Position numbers and translations under genes: made by a program
Notes under the pieces: generated by a model
The model's database searches: none
What the model was told of the DNA's origin: nothing
The model's input: the letters and a program-made list of their open reading frames with translations, nothing else
Shown here: piece by piece, positions 9,345 through 21,300 of the stretch
Layout of the letters: each line of letters opens with the position of its first letter
Numbering within the stretch: the first letter of the stretch is position 1
Origin: Saccoglossus kowalevskii
Taxonomy: Eukaryota > Hemichordata > Enteropneusta > Harrimaniidae
NCBI RefSeq assembly: GCF_000003605.2
Contig: NW_003123436.1
Span: 15,351 to 46,873 of the forward strand
Direction of reading: 5' to 3'
DNA length: 31,523 bases

Positions 9345-12300
9345 CTGAAAATATGTGTACAGTATAAAGTCAGAAAGCAATACTGGTCATACCTTTATTT
9401 CTGTTAACTTGCACATGTCTCTTCACCATCAGATTTTAAAATACTGTAAAGGGGGTAATTATTCACTGGGTTTTAATTTAGCTTATTTCGCTGACTGGAA
9501 AAATGCGCTAAATTAAAACACAGTGAATATGTAAAATTTAGCTTAGAACACATTATCTAAATGACGAAACCGTGAATTTAAAACCCACTGAATATGCCTG
9601 AAATGGTAAATCAGTGAAATTTAAACCCAGTGAAAATTAGTCATTTTACAGTAATACAGTTGTATTCAATGTGCAGAGTGTGTATTACTCGTACTTGCAA
9701 ACTAACATATTGCATAAACCACTATAATTGTAACATAGCATATTATATTTGCTTAATTAGCAGTGTATGTGCTTACGTGAATTACAGAAGTGTTTCTACA
9801 GACAGAATATGTAAAGATTTAACACTTATCTGGGCAATTCAATGTAAAATACATAGGGCTGGCAGGATTAGGGTTATTATGATTCAGTACACAACAAATA
9901 TGACGTTTGGTTTATATGGTTTATATATTAGAAACTAGTATGTTATAAGTAAAATGTATGCAATAAGTATGCTATTTTGAAAACTTACAATTTAGTGTAC
10001 AGACTAGACTTTGCATGTTGGTTATTTCAGTGCAGATTTAGCCAACAAATAATCATGCGTATAACAGACTTTGTATTTATGGAAGCTGACCTTAGTTCGG
10101 CACTTGATGAACCTTTCAATTTGACATTGCGGAATAAGTCGGTAATTACTACTCACTGTGTATTTATGATTTTATCACATGTTATCGTAATGACGTTTAG
10201 GGTGAATCATCACGAACTGAAATACTACAGTTTAGTATATAGACTAGAAATTGCACGTTGGTTACGTTGGTGCAGTTTTATTAATCATACGTACATCAGA
10301 CTTTAACAGAATATAAGGAAGTTAACCTTAGGAAGACACTTTATGAACATTTGAATTGTGGAATAAGTCATTAATTACTGCTCACTGTGTATTTACGATT
10401 TTATCACAAGACCACAGAACATGTCATTCATAGTAATTATGTTTAGTGTTAATTATCACTAATTGATATTTCACAATAAATATGGTTAAATATCATCAGT
10501 CTGTGTGTGCTCGCACAACATGTGAAAAAAAAAATGTTGTGTGACATAAACGATGCTCGGAGTTGATGTGTGATAAAAAAGGTTATCTCCTTGTGTAACT
10601 TATATGTTGAGGTAGTGCTATCTTGGTGTTGTATCAACTCAACTTCAGTTAATGAATAATACTAGACCATGAAATCATTTGTATCAATCAGATCTATAAA
10701 CAATCGTTATCAGTTGATAACCTTTAGTAAACCCCCACAGTTGTGGTCCGCATTTTATAAAAAAGTTCACAACTACAGTGTTAATCATAAACATACTCCA
10801 ACTTTAATATACAATTATGTGTCGCTCAGGATGACAATTTTTTTAATGGAACCATTCATTGTGTGCGACATCACTAGCCCATGAAGTCATTTGTACCGTC
10901 GTTATCAGTTGATAACCTCTAGTAAACCCCCACAAAGTTAATAACTACAGTGTTAATCATGACAAATTTGTCAATGGAACCGTTCATTGCGTGCGACATT
11001 ACTCATATAAGAACACCAAAGAAAATAAAAACTAGAAAATAGTCCAAATTACTCTTTTGTTGCACATAAAGAAAATTCTGCATCCAATATCAATTCATTT
11101 ATTGAATAATTAGTGATAAGTGAAATGGTTTACGTAATTGGTACATGTATGAATCAGGGATGTGTTGATCATCTCATGAACTGCAATGAACTGATTTACG
11201 TACTTGAGTCAAAAGCTACGGAAAAAAACTTTCACGGTTATGACATTTATGTTTATAAAAACCAGAAACAACTCCTTTTTTAAGCAAAGTATTAGCCCAC
11301 AGTATAGTAAATCTTGCAACAAAAGACTTGCCAGACACACAAAATGAAAACTACATTCAATGATGGCTACTTGTGACTGTGAGGAGAGAAATACCAAACA
11401 ACTACACATCGTGCCCCATAATCCTTTCAGTTTGATCAAAGCGGCCATTTTGTCCATGTGAGACAAGGAAGTTGCATGATACAATTGGCTGAAAAAGCCT
11501 CATTTCCAAAAAATAATATTAGTGAACAATGAAAAACACATGTTTTCAGTAAAACTGTGCCACAATACATTCTAATACAAAACATGGTAGTTTTGAATAA
11601 ACAGATTTTATCAGCAAGACTCCAAAAAATAATCATAAAATGGCTGTAAAAAAGTTATTTGAAATGCAAAAGTCCAGTCCAGTAAAAGTAAAATTCAAAA
11701 TTCGTTTTTTTAAATGTGTTTAACCAGCAACAAATTACTTACCTAATCTTCATACAATTTTTAATATCACATGTACAACATACTCCAGTCTTTCAAATGC
11801 ATGGTATGATCCAACATCCCTTTGTAATTAATTAACAACTTACCGAACTGAATATTGACAATCCGTCATGTCCTCCTACGGCACACACTTGACCATCAAA
11901 TATTGCAACACCCGCTGCACTTCGCGACTTGTTCATATTAGCAACCATGTGCCATCTAGAAGGAGAAAAACAGAATATGTTTAACAAAAAGCACTATCTC
12001 GCCAAAGTTTGGGTGCATCATTTTGCATATTTTTCTAAAACTTTGTCATTAATTTTAGGCCAAGTCATAATTTATTAAAAAAGTCATAATACAGTCGTAA
12101 TAGTTATTACGAGGATACCGCAAAGTATGTAAGAAGACAGTGCAGCAGTAGTATCAACCAATGTGCAATAGTGTCGACCAATGTGTAATAACCTTATTAT
12201 TATCATACATCTTTTCCAGCTAAGAATACATCATGGGAATGCCATGTTTGTTTTTATTAGTAGAGGACGTTTACTTGCATAATCGTTCAATATTTAGAGT

Positions 12301-15300
12301 TTACATTTCCTAATATTGTAGAATAAAAATACCCAGTGCAATACTGCAAAATTATGACACGCTGTAACTTATAGCATAACGATGACAGATATATAATTTT
12401 TGAATTTTTTTGAGAAAAAAAATAACTGAATTTTCATTGATGTACCAGTACTGGGATGTGTGGGGGAATTGTGGGTAATCCTTACTTGTCATTTTCTGGA
12501 TCATAGACTTCCACTGAGTTTAAAGATGAGATACCATCATACCCACCACATGCATAGACTCTACCATCAACGGCAGCTGCACCTAGTGCACTGGAGAAAA
12601 CATGCAAGAAACATATGACATATTCAGCAACAATCAGAAGAAAAGATAAAAAAAAGACACCTGCAACAGACACAAACACTGTGAAGATAGCATATGGTTC
12701 ATTTTAGTGTTGGATTCAAATATGATTCATACTCCCATTGAAACACCAACCCACAAAAATGTTGATATATAGCAATTTCAGGCAATGTGAAGAAAAATTT
12801 TATGCAAGAAAAATAGGGATCAACCTAATATTTTTTTGAGCTGAAAGACTCGTGAAATTACCTAAAATGTTATTGAAATTAACTTTTTAAAACTTCGGGT
12901 ACCTAAACACGTATTTGTTTATAGTAAAATGACAAGAATTTGTACTGCTTTTTTTTTCTTTATTCAATATATGTAAAATGCATATTCATATCATAAAATA
13001 TCAAAAAACACCAACCAATCAATCTAAACATACCATGGTAGTACAGATTGAAAGTGCAAACCTTAAATGTCTATAATTTATGTTTACCTTCGTTTACTGT
13101 TCATTGAAGCCACTTCCCACCACTCTTTAACAACAGGGTCGTATACCTCCACCGTACTGAGTCTTGACTGTCCATCATATCCACCAATAGCATACAATTG
13201 ACCACTCAATACAGTCACACCCACACGACTACGCAGTGTACTCATTGGTTTAGCTGGCACCCAATTGTTACATATTGAATCATATACTTCTACTGTGCTT
13301 AAAGATTCACCTAGTAAACAAAGTAAAGCACATGTTAGGTAAAACAAGGGATAGACCAGTTGAAATCAAGGGGTGGTAAAAATTGTTCCTTTTCCTGTCC
13401 AAGATCTCACATTTTCCTACCCTAATTCTAGTTCCCCTGTTCAAAGCATGCATGCAATGAAGCTACTTTTATTATCATCTATGAACTTACAATGTGATTG
13501 CTTGCAAGAAGTTCAGAAAAAAAAAATTTTTAAATTATAATAAAGTAAACATTTTCTAGCAAAATTAGAAGTGAAAAAAAATGCCAAAAAAGTTTCTGGA
13601 GAGTATAGTTTAATTGAGATCTGAAAGCTTTTTTAATATGGGTAAATATTTTACCCCACATAACAGTACAGGGTCCATAGCACCAAGAGCCAAATGATTT
13701 CCAAGTTTTCCAGACGTTTTTCCCAACTTTCTTGAATTTTTCCACATTTTGACCCTTAATTCAGGCCAACATCATCACCAAAGCTCATCTAATTCTGAGG
13801 ATATGGTAGTTCCCTGGAGAAAACAGGCCTTTCTAAAATAAATTAATAACTATGAAGAAATTTAAAGACTTTTCAAAGATTTTTTTTCATTTTTCCTGTA
13901 ATATATATAGACAACACAAAGACTTTCCAGACCTCAAAAAATCCAAAGAATTTTCCCAACTCTATTGACCCTGCAGTAGTGTAACAGTGTTATTTCTTTT
14001 CTGTAGACTAGACAAGCGGCAGTCAGTGCAACAAAGAGATTATTGAAACCATATACGACACGCACCTGAATTGGTTAAACCACCTACAGCATAAATCATT
14101 CCTGTAATATCATTACAACATCTAGGTCTGGTTCTTGCACTCTGTAATTGTGCTCTTCTTTCTGGCATTAAATGATAATCTTTGGCTTCATCAACTAGGT
14201 CTCTGGTTTAAAAAAAAATAATATAACAGTGAGTAATATAATAATAATAATTCTTGGCTAAGGGTTAAAGCCATGATACATAGGTCATATGGTCTACAAA
14301 GTAAAATGTCCGCTTGGTCCTCCTGTATGCAGCAGAAACCTGGAGAACCAACAAGAAAATTGAGAACAGGCACAGAGGTTTTGAAAGCTGCTGTCTCTGC
14401 TGAATTCTGAAAGTACACTGGTCACAGCATATTACAAACAAAGAAATCAGTAGATGCACAGGTATCAAAAGTATCATTCATAGAGTAAAACAAAGATGCT
14501 GACGATGGCTGGGCCACGTGATGAAACCAGACACCAACACACTGCACTCAGATGGGCACCACATGTAAAAAGTAGAAGATGCAGACCGTTGGACACCTGG
14601 TGGAAGACAGTGGAAGAGGAAATGGGATAAATGGGAAAAACCTGAGATTCGTTGGCTTGCTCAGAATCGTGAAGACTGAAGGATTATATTGGCGCCTTAA
14701 GAGAGGATTAAGCTTACATAGGTAAATTTGTTTTGACAACAAACATTGATCCGTGTATCATGCCATGTTTCGTGTTGACAGACTGTTGTCAAGATATTGC
14801 CAATTGTTGATTGAAATAGAGAAATGCTCTTTTCTTTCAACAAGTTGCAAGTTGTTAATTGCACTCTGTCCACTTGTAACATTGCATGACACACAGGATA
14901 AACATCTGTTGTCAACAAAAGTTAGCTTGTTAAACTTTGAATCACAAGCATCAAGAATAACGGTAGTAACAAAAAATGTAGTTATGGACACATTCCTTAA
15001 CAAATGTGGACTTTTTAAAAGCTTTACAAACTCTTGATATTTTGGTTGGTGAAAGGTCCATCAAAAAATGATAATGAGCAAATAAAAAATTCAAGTCACC
15101 CCAAACTTGTTTCTATGGTTATAATGGCATTACGACCAATGTGCACCATGCTAATGTGTTAAATATGTGAGCCCAATGCTCTAATTACGGAAAAATGCAT
15201 CAAGTACTGCAATAAAACTAGGAATTCACCAACCTGCATTGGTGACATGTCTTTACTAGCTCCTCAGTTGATATTCTGTCTGTTAATATTTGTGGCCTAA

Positions 15301-18300
15301 TAAGTGGTAATCGAACTTTGGCAAGTAACTCAGGCATGTACTGTTGCCGATTTGCAATATCACGTTTTACCCATGCAACAAGTGCTTCAAATACCTGTAA
15401 ATAACCAGATAATTTATTAGTAATGTCGAACCTGTGTTACTGAAAACATAACCATACAATGATTACCTTTGAGCAGAGCTGATGCAACTTATTTGTATAT
15501 ATACAATGTACCTGTACAATAAAAGAAACATCGGTCTGACCAAATAATACTCAGTATAAAGACTAAAAGGATGAACAATAATTGCAGGTTTAGTGTTTTA
15601 CGGTAGTTTCTACACAGACATTTTAAATTTATTCAAGGCAAACAACCTTAATTTTATTTAATCTCCAGTTTTGAATATCTATTGACAAAATTACCATTTA
15701 ACAAAGAAATTCAGTGATATTTTCTCTCACAAAATAAACAATCCTGCATATTCATTTATTTGTTGCAACTCATTTGTATCAGAGGCTCACTGTTTGAAAA
15801 AATACATGTAAATAGGAGCTGCATAAGTTACAAACTAAATAGGGCATTACATAACAAATTAAACACAAAAAAAAAATTGGATCAAATTTCTAAATTAAGA
15901 AATAATACAAAAAAGAATATTGGGTCAAATGTGAAATACTAGAATTAAAGAGAAAAATTATATAGCATCTTAGCCAGCCAAGGTTTGTTTATTCAGCCAT
16001 CGCTTCACCACTATACCTTGGCAGATACTATATAGCAAAGGTATATTTAAGTGCGCCCTCTATGGCAACACTAGAGATATTTTCTTCAATGCATTGTCCA
16101 AAATGCCTCTGATGCAGACAAAATTGTACAGTTGAAGCTTTTCTTTACAGCACAAATAAAAGTTGATATGCTACTAGTGTTTTTTATTCATGTTGCTCAT
16201 TTATCGTATCTGTTTATTAGAGTCATGGGACCCTAAAACACAGTCTACACGATAAACTGTTTTTTTCGATAATTTCAGGCCAAATGCTTTCTACATACGG
16301 ATAGGTTTTGGCCATTTTTCTGGAAAAAAGAATATCCTGCTAACCTAACCTTTTAACCACCAGTTCCCTCATTTCATCACAAATTCACAAAATTGTCCTG
16401 TTTATAGTCTGCACTTTCTTTCAGAAAATTCAAAAATAGTCGTATTTTGTTTGTAAGAACTGAGAATTTACTCAAATTTTGTTTGTTGGCTCCAAAATAT
16501 GGGTTCATTTCAATAAATATTGAAGAATACAAGAAAAAAGTGGAGACAAATTTGAGCAAGAAAGTCTGGTGGTGAAAAGGTTAACATTTCATCAAATGGA
16601 AAGGTTATAAGAACTTGTGGTGAAATATCATGCAATGTACATGTTCTAGTTACCAATTATTTGTCACATTATTTACCTACAGCTCAAATAACCCAGAGTC
16701 AGTAACTTCAGTACATACCTGATCCTCTCCTTTCACATTTAAATCATCACACGATAAAATTTCAAATATTTCTTCTTTTGATAAATTTAAAAACTCGTCG
16801 GATTTTGATACATCTATAAATCGTTTATGAAGGTAGCTATTGGCAGCTTCTTGTAAATTCGAACACATCATAGTATCAGCAAATGTACGAATTCCTAGAC
16901 AATTACACGGGTTTAACCTGTAAAAAATATGAAAAAGAACAAAATCAACACAAGGCGAAGTTGACAACATGTTACAGAAAAACTGGATTAAAATGTTAAC
17001 ACATGCAGAAAAAAGGCTGGGCTACGCAAATAAAACTCTCTAAATACACTGTACAGTACCGTCTGGGTGTAACTTAAATTCCAGCCTGGCTGTTTTGCCT
17101 TTTCATAAAAACTTATAATTTTTAAAGCCAGCTTCATCATGTACTTACTTTACTCCGCACAATTTAGATATGTGGCAGTTTTGAAAGCAAGCAAAGTTTT
17201 CGCTTTAGGCTAGCTAATTAAGTGACGCTTGGACCATATACAGGGTAAGTCTGATTAGACCTGGCTCTAAAGAAATGAATGACCTGTCAAGCTACTAAAT
17301 GTAACTACAGTGTGTACTATAACCTGGAGCATTCAATCTTAGTGACAATGTAATGCAACATACCGGTAATCATGATAACCCATACAACCTTTAAGCATTC
17401 AAACAACAAATCACAGTCTGTTCTGTGAATGTTTTTATATAAAGGAATATTCCCAGCACTCAGAGAAAAGTAGAGGGTTTTAATGTTGATATCATTATTC
17501 AAAATGGCCACCGAGGATTGGCATTTCTTTCAGTGTCACAGGTGACAGGTTTTACTGTATTCGCCTTGGTGTTCTGTTCAGACAGGTTTCACTTTATCAG
17601 TTTGTTGGTGTTCAGTTTAGTCAGGTTTTACTGTGTTAGTCTCTTTGGTGTTCAGTTTAGAAAGGTTTAATTGTGTTAGTTTCTTTGGTGTTCAGTTTAG
17701 ACAGGTTTTACTGTATCAGTCTATTTGGTGTTCAGTTTAGTCAGGTTTTACTATATCAGTCTCTTTGATGTTCAGTTTAGACAGGTTTTACTATATCAGT
17801 CTCTTTGGTGTTCAGTTTAGTCAGGTTTTACTGTATCAGTTTGTTGGTGTTCAGTTTAGTCAGGTTTTACTGTGTTAGTCTCTTTGGTGTTCAGTTTAGA
17901 CAGGTTTTACTGTATCAGTCTCTTTGGTGTTCAGTTTAGACAGGTTTTACTGTATCAGTCTCTTTGGTGTTCAGTTTCGACAGGTTTTACTGTATCAGTC
18001 TCTTTGGTGTTCAGTTTAGACAGGTTTTACTGTATCAGTCTCTTTGGTGTTCAGTTTAGACAGGTTTTACTGTATCAGTTTGTTGGTGTTCAGTTTAGAC
18101 AGGTTTTACTGTATCAGTCTCTTTGGTGTTCAGTTTAGTCAGGTTTTACTGTGTTAGTCTATTTGGTGTTCAGTTTAGACAGGTTTTACTGTATCAGTTT
18201 GTTGGTGTTCAGTTTAGACAGGTTTTACTGTATCAGTCTCTTTGGGATTCAGTTTAGTCAGGTTTTACTGTATCAGTCTCTTTGGTGTTCAGTTTAGGCA

Positions 18301-21300
18301 GGTTTTACTGTATCAGTTTGTTGGTGTTCAGTTTAGACAGGTTTTACTGTATCAGTTTGTTGGTGTTCAGTTTAGACAGGTTTTACTGTATCAGTTTGTT
18401 GGTGTTCAGTTTAGACAGGTTTTACTGTATCAGTCTCTTTGGTGTTTAGTTTAGACAGGTTTTACTGTATCAGTCTCTTTGGTGTTCAGTTTAGTCAGGT
18501 TTTACTGTATCAGTCTCTTTGGTGTTCAGTTTAGTCAGGTTTTACTGTATCAGTCTCTTTGGTGTTCAGTTTAGACAGGTTTTACTGTATCAGTGTTGGG
18601 ATTCAGTTTAGTCAGGTTTTACTGTATCAGTCATTTTGGTGTTCAGCTTAGACAGGTTTTACTGTATCAGTTTGTTAGTGTTCAGTTTAGACAGGTTTTA
18701 CTGTATCAGTCTTTATTGTTCAGTTTAGACAGTTTTACTGTATCAGTTTGTTGGTGTTCAGTTTAGACAGTTTTACTGTATCAGTTTGTTGGTGTTCAGT
18801 TTAGACAGGTTTTACTGTATCAGTTTGTTGGAATTCAGTTTAGACAGGTTTTACTGTATCAGTCTCTTTGGTGTTCAGTTTAGACATGTTTTACTGTATC
18901 AGTCTCTTTGGTGTTCAGTTTAGGCAGGTTTTACTGTATCACTTTGTTGGTGTTCAGTTTAGACACGTTTTACTCTATCAGTTTGTTGGTGTTCAGTTTA
19001 GACAGGTTTCACTGTGTTTATAATCTCTTTTGGTGTTTTGTCAACAGCTGTTGGTGTACAACAATACAATATACGTTACCTTTCTTTAAGAAATTCACAG
19101 CAGGCTTCCTTTATGGCTTGTAACTGTAGAAAACTAGCACCAACTAATATTGATTGCACGTTGTTTACATCTAACTCAACACGACCGTTATACGCATAAT
19201 TAACAAAGGATTCTAAAACACTGTAAGAAAAGAGAAGAGTGGGGATGAGTACCATATGATGAACACTTATTTGAAACCTTACTGGCTTGACAAGCAATGT
19301 GTAGAACTAAAAATTGTGAATTAAAATGCCTCTGATACAGAAAAAATAATTTATTTTGGGAATAATTTTTTGTGATAACCACATTATCGGTTGAGAAATG
19401 TTCTCGTGGATTTCACAATTCAAACACTATATTTGACTTTTAAAAGTTTTAGATGACTTTGGACAAAATGGGTACTTCTTATTGGCTGAATTTTTATCAA
19501 AATATTGCACAAATTTGAAAAAATAAAGTTGCAGGTTTTATTTTGTGAAAGGTGGAAAAACCATAAGAGTAATTTTTTCTATTGGGCAGAAAATGCATTT
19601 GTTTATTTTTAGTATGCATGGCAGTACAAAATGGGGAAGCCCACTATTTTTTTTTGCTTTCATGTCAAAATGTAAAAATAACAGAAGAAAAAAAGCATGT
19701 CACACCATTTTTTTGAACATTTAAGGACCAAAAACATTTTTTAAGTCTTAGAAGCACTGTCAGAACAATTTACTTTAATACTGAATGACGATCAGTGAAA
19801 CATATTGTGGTATGCTTCTGAATAAATGTACAGAAGAAATAATTTGTCAGCTTGCAAAATACTGAAAAAAAGTCGTTTTTTCTTCTCAATTTTGCATACC
19901 GGAAAAGTAGAATGAGGAAATAGATTGATTCAGAGCATGTTTTGTTGACACAAATCAACCTTTAATGCATGTACTCAAAATTATTCAATAAATATCTCGT
20001 TGTTGTGGTATTACATAACCTTAATTAACAACAACAAAATTGAAACTGCAGCAGGACATCATTTTTCAATTTTCTCTAGGTCGATTGAGAAGCAGCACCT
20101 TTTTATTTGGGTCTATTAGACTGCATGCGAAGGTCATGGGGTCAACTGATGTCACCTCCCAAAATAAAAATGCATGATTTATTTCTGTTTGGACATTTAT
20201 TTTTAAATAAAGAAAATTACAAACATGGTGAAGTAGCTTTTACGGTAATATTGATAAAATAATCTAGTAGTTTTAGATGCTATAATCTTTTATTATACAT
20301 GTTTATATATTTGAAGACCTGCATTTCAACAGTTGAGTTGCACATACGTAAGGCAGAATTTGCTACATCGAAAAAACCCATCAACAAACAAGCTGCTCTC
20401 TGATTGGTCTGACTGTTAGATGTTAGTGTTGGACAGCCAATCAGACACAATCTTTGAATAGAGTAAGCATGCGTGAAAAAAGGGTCATCAGATGGCATGC
20501 AGTCACCTTGCAAATTTAAAACAGATGATTTATCTCTGTATGTACTTATCAATAGTTCACTAGTCACCGAATATTAAACATTAAGAACAATTCCGAAACT
20601 ACACGTGGATCGACATGAAACTACTGCCCAGTAGAAACAATTAAACTCTAATTAACTGAAATATTATATAATAAAGTTATTGTTATTAATTAATATAATG
20701 AATGACCTTTATTTGTATTGTCTTATAAAATTTAAAATTTTAATGCTGTATTTTAGAGGCAAGTTTTGGAAAAATATTACATGTAAATCTATCCCACATG
20801 CAATATCAATTTATATATTTAAAAAAAAAGAATTTAAGAATAAATTTGTTAATTTAAGAATTTTAGATTTTGTTTATTTCTGTACATGTGCTGCATTCAG
20901 AATATGCAATTCATGATACATTGAATTCCCACAATACAGTTGTGTATTTTGTTGTTGTAAATCTCATAAATTACGACTTTGTTTGTTTAAACACCAAAAT
21001 CAACTTTTGTCAATTTTCTAATTTTTTTTCTACAATTTTGATCGAAACCTGTTGCCAACTGGAATCTATGTCCATTTGGTTTAAAATTAACAAAGACGTG
21101 ATAGAAAAATACATGAAAAATGTGCGAAATCTTGTACAAAAAAATTGGCAGGAAAAATTCTGGTGTCCAATGAGTTAAAATAGTTTTGTTATTGCCTTAT
21201 ATGTAAATGTATTGAACATTAAATATGAAAAATATATGAAAATGATTATTAAGGTTTTATTTTGTGAATGGTGAGAAAGTTTGATATCATAATAATGCTC

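Noticed and set aside
14753..15037. Overlapping open frames on both strands
   Set aside because: The two arms of the foldback mirror each other, so similar frames appear on both strands; no protein family is recognised.
17872..18454. Long plus-strand open frames with a repeated [10 protein letters not shown] peptide
   Set aside because: They are periodic translations of the 39/40-bp minisatellite. The 40-bp units shift the frame, and there is no start context or domain.
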